Source of the DNA: Rostrohypoxylon terebratum
Lineage: Eukaryota; Ascomycota; Sordariomycetes; Xylariales; Hypoxylaceae
Assembly: GCA_022497145.1 (NCBI GenBank)
Contig: MU385881.1
Span: 124,001 to 188,000 of the forward strand
Reading direction: 5' to 3'
Length of the DNA stretch: 64,000 nucleotides
In this document: positions 13,031 to 25,527 of the stretch, in pieces
How positions within the stretch are numbered: position 1 is the first letter of the stretch
How the letters are laid out: every line of letters starts with the position of its first letter
The notes under the pieces: model-generated
The model's database searches: none
Told to the model about the DNA's origin: nothing
What the model saw: the letters and a program-made list of their open reading frames with translations, nothing else
Translations under genes and position numbers: made by a program

Positions 13031-13804
13031 GAGTGGTCGGCTGTGTGCTCTCTGTCTGGCTCATTGGATACTAATGTCTAGCATTAACACATCTATCGCG
13101 ATATTGTCGCGTTACCTAATGTGTATAACGTCAAGACATTAGGACTAGCTCTGGCTGCCTTAGGATCTATGGACATCTAAGTTTATGTCATTCGATACTC
13201 TAAGGCGTTGTCGCCGGGGTTGGATGCTAGGACGAGATTGTTGTTGAGAGAAATACACGTGCTCTCAAGAGGAGGAAGTCGGAATATGGAATGGACGACC
13301 CAGCTAAGAGCTGCTAAAAGTCACCATTGGAAGTGAGCATCGCATGATGTGACTCGCGGATTACAGGAGAGTTTCTTCTCAATACCTGCTCACACTATAC
13401 TACTCATCTTGTTGGTTAGACGAGGTAGTTTGTAGCTACACCTTATTACTCACTACTCAAACAGATACCTATCCTCTTGCAAGGGTTTAGATCATGTTTG
13501 ACCTACCTAATGTCAGATTGTGCCAGTTTTACCACGAATTGTTGATTAGTTCTGTGTTTTTACCGTTGGCGGGACACAAATATATGGACGTCATACAGCC
13601 GTCATACAGTTTCTCTTTAGTAGATTTTGCTATATATATGGATAGCAATCTCATAGCGAGATCAGTACTTAGGTCCTAGGTAAATATAGAGCTAGTTGCT
13701 CTCGTCTTCTAACGACAACACTTGTTTTAGCTGCCTAGGTAGTAACCACACATTAAAAAAAAACCAGCAGCCATAATATTTCCAATAAAATTCTACATCT
13801 CAAC
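13031..13804. other. Intergenic, no gene seen
   Basis: About 0.8 kb of AT-richer sequence, likely the 3' region of the membrane-protein gene. No frame with motifs. A poly-A run lies shortly before the small open frame at 13805. Confidence 0.5.
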
Positions 13805-14005
13805 ATGGCCGACAAAGACCAAGAGACCGGGTCCGGATGTGGTGATGAGGAAGATAAAGGAGTGGGTATGATGCCCAAGTCCTCGGCGGAAGACGGCAAG
13901 TCGGACGAGGGAAAGGATTCGGAGGATCAAAGTGAGACCGAGTCTTCTCCCACTGTCATGAGTCCGAGACTTCCTACACGACAAGGTCATTGCGAGATTT
14001 CGTAG
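13805..14005 (+). CDS. Possible small acidic hypothetical protein
   Basis: An open frame of 66 residues starting at CAACATGGCC, a good fungal start context. It is strongly acidic and hydrophilic (runs such as SDEGKDSEDQSETESS) with no membrane segment or cysteine motif. I do not recognise it. The composition is more protein-like than that of the surrounding short frames, and an A-rich stretch lies upstream, but no homology can be claimed. It may be spurious. Confidence 0.3.
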   Translation: MADKDQETGSGCGDEEDKGVGMMPKSSAEDGKSDEGKDSEDQSETESSPTVMSPRLPTRQGHCEIS

Positions 14006-16221
14006 TTGAGGGCATTTCATGAGGGGGGGATGAGTGGTGTTGGTATGTGATGGGTGGAAGCTCGCTTTGAGTTGATCATGTCTTCTGTTAGTTTAGAGCT
14101 GCGGATACGGCACCGTTCGGAGTACGTAGAAGCCAACATGACTTCTAAGGTTAGGAGTTACTCTATGAATGAAAATTTGACTATACTCATACGTGAGTGC
14201 AGAGACATGAGTTTATATTCGTGATTATTCTCCATACCAAATTTTCAGATGGGAGCCATCAGCCCCTCGTCTCCTATTTAAGGAAATCTTCACAACGCTT
14301 GTTCTCATACTCTTTAAGATATGGGTGTAAATTACATCAGTACAGCACAGCCTGCCGCGCCCGTGATTTTCGTTTAGGTTAAGCGAATCAAGGCTTTACT
14401 CGAATCATGACGACATCTGCAGATGCGGTCACACTTGGAAGTCAAGCCTGAATTCAAGCCTTATCACACGCGTCTTGATTTTGGCAGACACCATCAACTA
14501 CAATTAAATTTTCTTAATTTTTTTTCAAATTATTCAAATTACGTGAAATTCCTTCATTCTGAGTAGCGTGTCTCAGCGGCATGAGTGGCATGGCGTCTTG
14601 CGTGCATGATTTTCGATAGGCGAATACCATAAGGGATAAAAGAATCGATCTACCTTTTCTGATAGTACTACGTCGTAATAGCATTTGGCACTAAAATGGA
14701 GCAATTAGACATCGCCGATCATTACGGAAAGGGGCTGTGATGGAAGTAACCACCAACTACGCCAAGCCAATGGCATCGACTTTATTTCCCGGCAGCTGAA
14801 TTATCAACGAATCATCAACAAATCAACAACGAATCAACAACCGTCACCATAATCAATTCGAGAAATAAAGACGCAACGCTGGATGCAGCCACAATGCTAC
14901 ATTATACATTATCATAGCATTTCTACGAATCCGAACAAGCTTGGAAGCTTATCTTGCATGGCCGATTATTGTCTTCGTATTCAGATCTAGGTAAATGATT
15001 GTCGCCTCCCGCGTCCAAGGTACGCAGTAAAAGAATGTTAAGTTAACAATCTGACAGTATCTGGAATCCGCAATTCGAAATCTGAAATCTGAAATTTAAA
15101 AATCTACCGAAGCATAACTCCGGCATCTCGTACTAGCCCCGGTTGGTATGAGATGTCATGTTACGCTAGATCTCTCTACCGGCAGAGCCGCCCTTGGCAG
15201 ACGTACTATATTGAGCGATCGGATCTGTAAGCCAAGGGATCGAGGGAGTAGTAGTGCTAGTACTATAGCACTATAGTAGTAACCTTCTCTTTGGGTACCT
15301 ATGGATAGGACTATAGGTACCTTTCCACCATATCGGGTCTACGCGGAAACAAACGAGGTAACATAAACACACCGTGTCTGTCACCCCCCTTTACTTTGTA
15401 CCACCACACTGTCTCAATATCCGGCTTAGATCCTAGAGGCCCTAAAGCCTAGACTCCAGTAAAGCCCTCGATGGATTCGTCTACACCTGCCCAGACCACA
15501 AAGTCGCATACCTGACTTACATTAGTTTCCTGTGAATACCACTCTGACAGCATATCCAAGTCTGATTGAGATGCCAGCACCTGCGCCTGAATTCTTATCA
15601 CGGCGGATTCTACATTCAATGCAGTCACATACGTATGTAGTAGTCCTATGCCCAAAGACGTGACGATAGCCTTTTCAGCTCCCCACACTAACGGTCTTGC
15701 TTTGCGACGTGGGAGGCTGGAAGCTACGAACTAGTTGCCTTTCTCTTCCTAGAGCTTATGCTCTTCGGACCGCCTGAACGCCGCCCGGCTAGATGGGTCT
15801 CCTTCCGTCGTTTTAGTACTAGGCCAATCCGGCAGACGGACCTGTCGATCAGATGCGTGAGCCGTTAGTTCCGGGAGACCAATAGTGTAATTGGTTCAAC
15901 TACTAGGTGCTGCTCCTATCGAGTGAAAGGAGGTCTCGATCAGGTTTTTCTTTGTGTGTGGCTTGCTGCAAGTCTAACTCGTATCTCGGCCGTTCCCATC
16001 ATGATATCATCTAACCAGATGTTGATGGTCGCCCAGTTGTCCACTAGGAGATTTGTGGCGTCTGCGAATGTGCGCTATTGGAAGTCTCATGTGTGACTTG
16101 GCGCGGCATTGTAATATAAACAGTCCCTTCGCCCCGGGCGTTGTGAATACCAGGCCAGCGACAGGAATTTACCACACTCGTTTCTTCTTCCCTCAACATT
16201 TTCCTCAAGCCACCCTTCACA
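14006..16221. other. Intergenic, no supportable gene
   Basis: About 2.2 kb. It contains imperfect tandem words (AATCAACAAC near 14805-14845; GAAATCT near 15070-15100). A minus-strand open frame at 15449-15688 has no recognisable motif. The last few hundred bases should hold the promoter of the Rds1-like gene. Confidence 0.5.
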
Positions 16222-17337
16222 ATGGCGGTCCGATCTTTTTTCCAGGCTTGCCTTCTGAGCCCCTTGGTTTCTGTCGTCTCCGCAGGACCTGTCCCCGGCA
16301 GGATCGGCTCGTTCGTGCAGACGCAGAAGCTGGCTGACCCCAACTACGGTCCTAAGCCGGGCCAGAGCCCTATCTTCAGCACATACCACGGAGTCAAAGC
16401 ACCTTTCCCCGGAAACCTAAGAGACGCCATCCTGCCAACCGAAATTGGACCGCCAGCCGAAGATGACGAAGTCTGGCAGAATCTGCTGTCTGCCGAATGG
16501 ATAATCTACGACTTCTACCAGCATGGTGTCGAGGCCTTCAACACGTCATCCTTCGTCGCCGCTGGCTACCCTAACACCACATACCAGCGTATCCAAGAAA
16601 TCCGCAACAACGAGGCGGGTCACCTGCGCATCTTCCAGAACCAGATCTCGCCCACCTCCGTCAAGCCCGGCGCCTGCGAGCACCAGTACCCCTTCTACGA
16701 CCCCGTCTCCTTCCTCGCTCTCGTCACCGTGCTTGAAATATCCAGCATGGCCTTCCTCACGGGTCTTGTGCAGCAAACCAAGAACCCTGCAGGACAAGGC
16801 GCCATGGCGGCTATCGCAGAGACAGAGGCTCGTCACGAGACGTGGAGCCTGATGGAAATCTGGGGAGAGAACCCTTTCGCCGGACCTGCCGACACCATCT
16901 TCCCCTACGCGAACCAGATCCTCGACACCACCAACGGCTTCATCGTCCCGGGGTCTTGCCCCCCAGAGAACCCGCAGTACCCCAACCCGCGACAGAACCT
17001 GCCGAGTCTCAGCGCGGCTAAGAACACCCCGTCGCTGACGCCTGGCTCCACTATCGCCCTCAACTTCACTACCCCCACGAACCAGCCTTGCTTCGCTGCT
17101 GACAAGGACTACTACGCCGTCTTCTTCCACGGTGTGTACAATATTAGCGTGCCCATCGACACCAATGACTTCCCCGAGAAGCCCATTACGGTCACAATCC
17201 CCGCGCAATTCGAGACGGCAGGTGTCGTCGTCGCCGTTGTGGCGGATACCCCCGGCGCGCCGACGCAGGACTCTGTTGTTGCCGGGCCTGGTGTCATCTT
17301 GGAGCAGCCCGCCGCGCTTGCTACGAAGTTGTTGTAA
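16222..17337 (+). CDS. Secreted Rds1-like protein with ferritin-like domain
   Basis: Intronless, 371 residues. A signal peptide is expected at residues 1 to about 21 (LLSPLVSVVSA). The middle forms a ferritin-like four-helix domain (about 80-225) with putative metal-ligand pattern: Glu92 in SAEW, Glu131/His134 in NEAGH, Glu172 in LEISS and Glu202/His205 in ETEARHE. The C-terminal third is Pro/Thr-rich beta sequence without a clear GPI signal. Family members include S. pombe Rds1, induced by nutrient stress, and many fungal stress-related secreted proteins. Whether the site binds iron or has a catalytic role is unknown. The start is the first ATG, placed just before the signal peptide (CACAATGGCG). 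Confidence 0.85.
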   Translation: MAVRSFFQACLLSPLVSVVSAGPVPGRIGSFVQTQKLADPNYGPKPGQSPIFSTYHGVKAPFPGNLRDAILPTEIGPPAEDDEVWQNLLSAEWIIYDFYQHGVEAFNTSSFVAAGYPNTTYQRIQEIRNNEAGHLRIFQNQISPTSVKPGACEHQYPFYDPVSFLALVTVLEISSMAFLTGLVQQTKNPAGQGAMAAIAETEARHETWSLMEIWGENPFAGPADTIFPYANQILDTTNGFIVPGSCPPENPQYPNPRQNLPSLSAAKNTPSLTPGSTIALNFTTPTNQPCFAADKDYYAVFFHGVYNISVPIDTNDFPEKPITVTIPAQFETAGVVVAVVADTPGAPTQDSVVAGPGVILEQPAALATKLL

Positions 17338-17714
17338 GAATACGACCGATGAGGCACTGTGTAAGAGTAAAGGGGTTTCAATTCTAGAAACAGTATAATA
17401 TATATATAGTACATGAACGAAGGTTACATAGGTACGACTTTTGGGCTAGACTCTTAGTAATGTCAATATTTAATCCCTCTTTGACTCATTTACTTTACTG
17501 CCGTGTATGGTATACTCCCCCTCTACTCCATAAGACTTAAGTCACTACAATGTTCTCAAGGTAGGTAAATTTACTCTGAACAATTAGTGCACTCCTCAAT
17601 TTCTTCATCTAACGAGCGAAATAGGTAACATAACCCGGCTTATATATTCTGAGTCCCTATACGAAACGACGTTCAAGCTTTCGGAGCCTGTCATTGACAT
17701 AGCCCATTGAAGCT
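17338..17714. other. Short convergent intergenic region
   Basis: Separates the 3' ends of the Rds1-like gene and the minus-strand secretory protein. It holds a TATATATA run near 17398-17408; no gene is seen. Confidence 0.5.
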
Positions 17715-18294
17715 TCAGCCCCCAAGGAGGGAATAAGAAAACCAACACCATATAACCTCCTCAACTGTTACCAATATGGCCATCACCAAAGCGCTACCTC
17801 CGTAAATCACAAGAAACATCCAACTCAGCTCCAAGCTTTCTTTATACTTCTGCGTCCCGCCAGCTTCCCATAAAGCAGCGTCCCCCTTAGCCAGGGAAGA
17901 CCTGGCAGGCAGACTGGTGAGCTTGACATCTACAAGTCAGCATCCTCATCCACACAAGCGTGTAAACATCCAAGTCCTAAGTCTTAGGTCTAGGGTAAGT
18001 TGAACACATACCGCACGTGATCTCCCACAGCTGCCGGCACATATGCCTCGTGGGCTCGTCCGGCATCGGGTCGCACTGCGCGCTCGCGTTGTTCTTCATG
18101 CACGCGTACCAGTTGCCCCAGTGCTCGGTGTCGGAGCACTTGATCACTACGTCTTTGAGTATGACGCCGGGGGCTTGGGTCGGGGTCTCCGGGGCGGGTG
18201 GGGAGGTGCTGGGGGTGGTGGCGATGCTGCTGGGGAGTGCGGCTGCGGAGCTGAGGGTGGAGAGGAAGAGGAGGGAGAACCTGAGGAAATGCAT
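17715..18294 (-). CDS. Small Cys-containing secretory protein with C-terminal membrane helix (spliced model)
   Basis: I do not recognise this protein. Exon 1 is 18294-18012: a signal peptide (about residues 1-20, FLRFSLLFLSTLSSAAA), a Thr/Pro linker, then a compact domain with Cys in IKCSDTEHWGNWYACM, AQCDP, HMCRQL and EITC. Reading on without splicing gives only 105 residues. The donor GTATGT directly after the last Cys (intron 18011-17930, acceptor TTGTAG) leads to an exon at 17929-17715 that stays open for 70 codons. That exon encodes a convincing membrane helix (WMFLVIYGGSALVMAILV), giving 165 residues in total. The hydrophobic pattern appears only in the spliced frame, which is my main reason for preferring it. 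Topology would be a lumenal Cys domain anchored at the C-terminus. Confidence 0.5.
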
Positions 18295-19862
18295 ATTGGT
18301 GTTGATAAAGGGTTTGGTGTAAGAAAATTTGAGGGGCGGTAGGAGAACGGAAGTGGTCGGCTCTTCAGAAGCTGTCAGGACTGGTGAGTGGCGTGGCCAT
18401 GGATTGTTGAAGGCTTTCGAGACTTTGGTACCTATTTATGTACACACGACACACAAGCGAGTTGGTAACGTTGGGACACTTCATCGTCTTATGCTTTCGC
18501 CTATTTGAATCTGCAAGCAATCATCATGACTTGTGCCAACGCCAACCACGAGTCGTACGGCCGAGCTTTGCGATTTGACAGGCTATTCCCCTAGTTACGG
18601 TAAGTGATTCAATCGTTAAGAAGAGTCAACTATACATATATTAGTGTCTTTGCTAGTTGGTAGCAATTGTTCCTAACTACGGCCGTCCAAGGTTAGAACG
18701 TGTTTGTAGGTTATAGTTGTTGTTCCCACAACTCTAGACTACCACTAATGACCACAATTCATTGTTTCTGTCTTCCACGTTACTACCCAGATATTGGTAT
18801 ATACCTAAGAACGCCAACTCCTGACTGGCACTGGGTTTGAATTAGTAACTTGCTAGGTATAGACTTGACGTGGATGAGTCACACCAGATCATTCGCACGA
18901 AACCTGTCAAGCGTGACACATCCCAACTACACCTTAACCAAACAAGTATTTTTTATAAACGCTATCTCTTGGTCACGAAATATTAAAAATTACTGAACCT
19001 AAGGCTATACCTAACTCTATTCTAACCCAAGGAGTGATATCTCACGAGAAGACATCATAACACAAGGGCAGATTAAAACTTCGGCCAAGTTATCAGCTAA
19101 TCTATTTCCACAAAGTGACTTTTACCAACAAGGATCTCTTAACCACAGAACGATTGGAACCAACTCCCTATCTGCCAATTTAGTTATGTAAAATGTCGCT
19201 GTGCTCCCAAGTCCCAACATCAACATTCTAGGCGTCGTTGTCTCCTTCCATGAGCCAGATGGCTTGATCTGCTTTATAAGATCGTGCTTATAAAATACAT
19301 CAGGCGAAAATCGAAGAATACAGATACTTCTAGACCTGTCATTGATTACAAACACTGACGAGTCGAACAACTTCATTTATATCCACCTAGTGGATAGCAA
19401 TGCTCATAGAGATAGATAGCAGATGAGGCAGAACTAAGTTTTGCTCATATTTTCGAGTAGAAGCAAGTATAGAACAGTGTAGGTCGATGATGCGTACGTC
19501 GCGATACTTCGAACATGCTCCTCACGGCATGAATGAGGGTATATAGCACCAACGTCACGATGTGTGTCCCATGTACGTACGACCCTTATTACCCGCCTAA
19601 TCAATGCTCGGGATATGGAAAATATTCTTGGTATTTATGAAGATAGGTAGATTGGCAAGGTTTTCAGGTAAAAAAAAAAAATAGTTGCTCCGACACAATC
19701 CCTCGATGTCGTACTGTTCAAAGAAGACTCCAGTCAAAAGCTACGGCTTAGAATGTAGGACAAAAAGTAGGCTCTCGAACCAAAGAATTATCCAGAATAA
19801 TCCAAAAATTGGGAAGTGCTAGCTGCGCTCAGTTTTCATTGGATACAGTACAACACAGCCCG

Positions 19863-20151
19863 TGTGACGAGCTGTGGCAATCTTTGTTCGATCTACAGCT
19901 GTTAAGAGAGATGCTGCAGTCTTTGTACATCTCCCTTCAACCTAAGACTGCTTTGTAGCTTCTAGGCTACAGATCTTAGGCTACAGTTTTCTAGAAGCTC
20001 TACAAGCTTCTAGACCACCAGCCATCATGTATAAAATGCTCCCGCTTCCTGTAGACGTAGATAGCCTCTTTTCCCTCCTCAGCTTAGAATCTTCGTCTAT
20101 AGAGCTATTTCTGCCGGTACCTTGGAGTCGGTTCTGATCCTAGCCGTGGCA
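19863..20151 (+). mobile_element. Solo LTR of an LTR retrotransposon (copy A)
   Basis: A 289-bp element beginning TGTGACGAGCT and ending CCGTGGCA. It has the TG..CA termini of LTRs and is flanked on both sides by the 5-bp direct repeat GCCCG (19858-19862 and 20152-20156). The same element recurs at 39393-39680 with a different flanking duplication, so the ends are independently confirmed. A TATAAAA box lies near 20030, which suggests plus orientation. No coding interior or second LTR lies nearby, so this is a recombined solo LTR. Confidence 0.88.
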
Positions 20152-20440
20152 GCCCGTAATAATATACGTCAGGCTGCCAGAACGATAATACCAGGATAAC
20201 TGCCCAATGTGCAAAACGGTGTTAATATTACTGTCATATACTGTGGCTCAGCTTCTCCCTCAGATTACCTAGGTAGATGTGGACTGAATAGCAAGAGGAT
20301 ATATGAACCATAGTACGTTATAGACATAGTGTACCTATTCTGGCGCACGGCGGGGGGTTTATATTGTACCAAAAGGTGTAACCTAGGAAATATTTCGCAT
20401 GCGAGAGAAAAGGGTGAAATGAAAATTGAAGACAAAAATA

Positions 20441-20560
20441 AAAAGTGAGATAGCCATCTAAGGAATCGAACCCTAGGACCTAGCGGTGTTAATGATACTA
20501 GCAGGTAGTAAGTAATACTTTGTGGGTAAGTATGCTCATGCTACACCACTAGGCCGTTCC
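20441..20560 (-). repeat. tRNA-derived repeat (SINE-like) or degenerate tRNA
   Basis: On the minus strand an A-box-like word (GGCCTAGTGG) is followed about 70 nt later by a perfect pol III B box (GGGTTCGATTCC, 20462-20473) and then a T-rich tail. The spacing is too long for an intronless tRNA, and I cannot fold a convincing cloverleaf. A second locus at 33568-33676 has a similar layout. Confidence 0.45.
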
Positions 20561-22888
20561 AACCTGGCCTTATTTCAGTCATTTTTTGTTGGAGGAAAGC
20601 AAGTTGTTTAGATATATGTGTCTTTTTTTGTTATTTTCATTAGTAAGTCAGTACAAGACGAGGAGGAAAGTAAGGTCGATTTCAGAGCGTGGAAGAGAAG
20701 CAGCATGGTTGGGGTTTCGACGATGTATGGTCTTGAGTTTTTGGGTTGTCGGGTTGTGGTTGGAGTAAAGAGATGACCGATTCAACTTAGGAGGCACCTA
20801 TCATTCCAGAATTGACGAGGCGAAAGGGTATATAGACGAGTTTGCCTATGCTAGGTGATATCTTGACGTTTGCTCTTGTATGGAAACCTCTCAGTTGAGT
20901 CTTAGTGAGATAATTGTGCCATTGGCAAACAAAGGGGCCCATGGCAACAATAGTCCCAGTCACGTTACAATGTGAACGTAATAGAAAAGAGACACCATGA
21001 CTTTTGGGGGCTATGTCCTAGGTCTCAAGAAGTTCTTCACATATGGATACCTCAATACGTAACCCCCGGACAAACTGACGACTCCCCCAAGCACCATCCC
21101 GGATTCGCCCTCCACCGGCACGGCGAAAGACCGGGCTTGGGGCACGATACATCATCAAAAAAAGCCCTAGCATCTCCCGCTCGGCATGACATGCTAACTC
21201 GGTCCCTCTCTTGGCTACAACCTAGAAATCTCTAGATCGATCCTGTAATCTCTCCCCATAGCCACGTGCGCCGCGACCACGACTAGGTAAAGTGCCTCCT
21301 TAGCACCGATCCCTCTCTATAAGAAAATCGTGTTAATACAGGCCAGGAGATCTAGGCGATGCTATGCCGTACGCGGCGGGGTGAAACGCGCAGGGGAGCG
21401 GCATAGCCATAGCATATACCTACCTAGTATCCCCGGGGCCTCACGTATTATATGCGCAAAGGCATAAATACCTCGGTCCTAGGAAGGGGAGACGAGGTAG
21501 ATCTACGTATGCGGTGCTACGTAAACCCGGGCCAGCAGCATCTGTGCGTGACGACGTCTGTTCGTCCCGAGTTTCGGGTAGTCCTCGTGCGGCCAGGGGG
21601 GGCGAGCGTCGACGTTGCATTACATAGCACGTCTGTTCGCGGGTGCCCGTTTCACCATGTCCCGGCTGGGCGGCGATTAACTAGGCACCTAGGCACCTAG
21701 GCATGTAGGTCTTGTATGTAATGCGCGGATGTCATGTACACGCACACACGAGCATATGCGAGCAATAAAATATACGCTATCATTGTTGTGCGCAAAATAC
21801 AACATCGCAGCGCACGGTTTGGCTTTTCGAGACTGCGATCTTCGCGGGATGGGTAAGAGTTTGTCTGGTTATGCGACTGTATTGACTCGACTCGGACTCG
21901 CTGCTTAGCCACAAAAATGATTTAGAACCGGTAGGTACTGTATGTTTCTTAAGATACTTGGTAGGCTACCCGCTCTCGATTCCAGCTCCATCAGCAACGA
22001 GATGGTAGGTCGTTGAGGAGTCTGAGATAAATTGGTTAACTCCGATGGGTATGACGAGATAAAGTAGGCGCTAAAAAGATTGCATGTGAATCGATTCCAC
22101 GGGTTACACAAGCTGCACAGGTAGGAGCACTGCGCTGATATTCCCCTACCGATTACCAATTATCTCCGTGTAACTGTCCCTCTATAACTCTAATTGAATC
22201 TATGGATCATTGTACCACGTTTTAGTCTATCTTAGGAGGAAAGGCTCACCAAGATTCGTCCAGGTTGGTCCAGCTCTTGCGCTGCCGTTTGATAACCAGT
22301 CCGTCCCCCGTTTCATCAGGGATGCCCCGCCGTCCGCGCATCGTCCAAAGGTTCGGGCGTGGTGAAGCTTAAGCCTTAAGTTCCAATCAACTAAGCCTTA
22401 GTTCGCTATCTTTTCAGCGTATTTTACCACTATAGGGCTATACCCAAGCGCTATCCCATCATCACCAGCCCTAATATCTACGCTAACCACCTAGCGGACT
22501 CAATCCTCCATACACGTCTTCGCATAACCGTTCCTAGTCTTCTTAGTCTTCCTAGTCCTCCTAGCCAACTTTACTCCTGAACCACCCTTAAACCCGCGTC
22601 TTAAGATCTCGGGAGCAGCCAGGGGGGCCAGGATCCAGGGCGACGAGCGCATTGGCGATGCTTGCTCGGCCTAGACTCGATTCGGGGGCCCTGACTACAT
22701 ACTATCCAAGTGCACCCTAAACCGAGCACCCGTTCTGGACAAGTGTGTGCTAACTACGCAATATCTACTATCACTATCTACTACCATGGTCAATAGTCGA
22801 TGTATGGCTAATGCGTGTGCGTGCCTGGGACCTGGGTGTTTCTTACGTGAATCGAGTTAAGCCATCCGAAAGGACTAGACCTGCCATA

Positions 22889-22903
22889 CCCCCCCCCCCC
22901 CCC
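22889..22903 (+). repeat. C15 homopolymer tract
   Basis: Fifteen consecutive C, followed about 160 bases later by a G12 tract (23064-23075). Both are prone to slippage and assembly error. Confidence 0.9.
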
Positions 22904-25527
22904 AAAGTCTTTCATGCATGCGCCGCCGTCATGGGCGTCAACGACGACGGGGCCAGGAATCGACGAAGCGTTTCTGTTTCCGCCTCCCGCGCTTGCGATT
23001 GGCTAGGCAGAGATGGGGGGTAGGGCAAGCCACACTGGCTGACTGGGAGAGAGAGGGAGGGGAGGGGGGGGGGGGAGAAATCTTGCTACGTCAGGAGAAT
23101 TTTGCGCCCCTTGCGTTGTCGACATGTCGTGTCAGGGTCGTCGCGCATTACTGCATTACATACTTACGAAGCACTGCAGTGAGAATGCGGTCAAAAAACA
23201 ATAATAATTATCTACCCAGGTAACATCAAGCATCAATAGGTGTGGCGGTCTTTAGCGGTGTTATGCCTTATCGTCGCAACGGTACGACTTTGCGGTTCGC
23301 CGGTCACCTGTTAGTTACCTAGGTACATACCTAGTAGTCAGTCAGGTTCGTTGGGCCTTTTGCCAGCTCGTCAACGCGACCTGTTCAGGCGACCGGATAT
23401 GCCAGGTAAGCTGCGCGTAAGACTGAGGTTACCTGCTATCTAGATAGGAATAGGCGTACCGAGAGGCATAATCCACGATGATCATGGATATTCGTACGCA
23501 AAGCAATAAGTCTCCGACGACCTGGCGGTCAAGCTCCCACAGACATTTCGTTCTATCTATCGCGCGCACATACATACATACGTACCTACATATTACACAC
23601 AGGACTAACGGGCTATAGTTGACTGTTGGCTACCTCTCGCGGGCGACACACCTGGATATAGCATAGCCAAGCCTAAAGCGATCCGGGCTCGATGATCGAA
23701 TCCACCCAACCCACACACACTTCCTATACTCGACGTACGTCGTGATGCGCGCGCCCGTCGAATCAGCGCTTGCACCCCACCCCACGAACGTCGAGGTGGT
23801 ATGCGGTCGCGTCCTCGATTGGCCAGTCAGGCTTATACCCTCATTAACATAACGCCGTTAGGTAGGTAGCCTATCTAGTTAGGTCCATACCTAGTACCTA
23901 GGACCTGTACCTATGTAATGTGCGCAAAAGTCTTTGCCTTAAACAAAGTAAAAAAGCCCGGTGGCTATATTCCGAGGGAGGGCGCATCTGCCCATCGGGA
24001 CGGTAAGACGACAGACGTATGTACAATATAGTAGGTGTGCATTCGCCCGTGCGGGATGGCAGACGATTGCGTAGAGGCGTAGAACATTATTACATAGCAG
24101 CTTGTCAACCCGGCAATGGAGTCTTTGGTCTGGATTAGTATTGATTACTAGATAGTTAGTTAGTTAGCGACGTCCTTTGCCACGCTCGGCAGAAGATCGC
24201 TGACGTTGAATAGGTATGTATCTTCCAACCTACCTACCTACCTACCATGTAGATAGTACTATACCTGCTTTCTTGACTTTTTTTGTAGATTTTTCTCTTC
24301 CTAGACCCAAAAGACCCCTAGGGCAGAGTAGCGGGAGAGAAAAAAAAAAAAACCAAGGTCTGGTTCTGAATACGATTGAGTGCATACATAGCCCGCGCGA
24401 GTCCAAGTTCTGCGCTGGCTGGGGTGTGGGACAGCTGCGTCGTGATAGGTCGAATCGCCATTTTAGTCTCGTTCCTTGCATGTGTGTCCAACGCAGTACG
24501 TGTGGATGATGAAGTAAATCTTGTGGCGGGAACGGTATCGCGGGACGCTCTACTCCTGTCTCCTGTACCTACCGTGACCTAACTACCTACTAGTAGGTAT
24601 ACTCCTGCTTAAGATCGCCCGCTATCGGTAGTGATCACGAGAGTAAGGAAAAGAGAGAGAGGGGGAAAGAAAACTAGAGTAAAAAAATCATGGAGGATCG
24701 GCGAAGCGCTTTTGCACATACAAGGCGACAATCGCGATTGGAGATGCGGTGAGCCAACCTAGGCGTGAAACCCGCTGCGTTGAGGAAAATGCACCTTTGT
24801 TAAATAAAAAAAAAATAATAATAATAAATAGAAAATAATAGATAATCAAGATACGACGGTATCGCTGAAATTTCGTTTCGCCAATCGCAGACATGGGATG
24901 CATGCTATAATGAAACAGTTATCAACTTCCAAGACCGACTTCAGACGAAACGAACTTCTTACCGATCCGGCACCAGAAACGCCCATGGATGTCACATCTC
25001 CAAGTTTGAGTAGGTACCTAGGTAACATTTTTTTCAGCACATATTTTTTTATCGAAGGGATACGATGAGAGGGGGAAAAAAGCTTAGTGTAAGGTAATGA
25101 GTGAAATCAAGAAAATTTCATTTCGTGGTATCATTCATGCTGAGCGATGCTCGCTATGGCTATGTGTGGTAAATGTAAATGTAAGTCTGAATGTCTCAAT
25201 AGACGTCAGCTAAGTGCTGCTAAGCCACCCCAACCCAACCCCCTAAAAACCTATACCCCGCGACCGTTATTCGTTAGCAGGTTTTTTTGCCCCCAAGGTA
25301 TCATTATTCTCCTCTCCCATCAGGAAAAAAAAAGCAAAAAACAAATCATGTCCCGATCTGTCTGTCTGTGTAATTGTGACTGCCTATACGCCGTGCAACC
25401 TAACTCCATGATTTATGTATCTGCAACGCCTGCCCTGAGATATAATGCCGGACTCCTTACAAGAATGAATGAGAAATGATGAATGACGCATGACGAAGGA
25501 TGAGTGGTGTGGGAGTGATGTGGTTGT

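Larger units (their letters stand above)
18295..25527. other. Gene-poor island 1
   Basis: About 7.2 kb without any gene I can support. It contains a solo LTR (19863-20151), a tRNA-derived repeat (20441-20560), homopolymer tracts and many palindromic TACCTA/TAGGTA words, for example near 21685-21705, 23315-23335 and 23860-23915. All open frames are short and lack motifs. Confidence 0.6.

Noticed and set aside
15449..15688. A 79-residue minus-strand frame with helix-like composition
   Set aside because: No motif, no start context and no splice partners; insufficient to call a gene.
16546..17208. A 220-residue minus-strand open frame
   Set aside because: It lies antisense within the Rds1-like gene and shows only a reverse-frame shadow of its GC-rich codons.
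19856..20157. Reading the 289-bp repeat as a MITE with an 8-bp target duplication (CAGCCCGT)
   Set aside because: The 8-bp repeat is perfect only at copy A. Both copies give perfect 5-bp duplications when the ends are set at TG..CA, which fits a solo LTR.
20441..20560. A functional tRNA gene (Val-like ATTAACAC loop)
   Set aside because: No acceptor or D-stem pairing can be built, and the A box to B box distance is too long; kept only as a tRNA-derived repeat.
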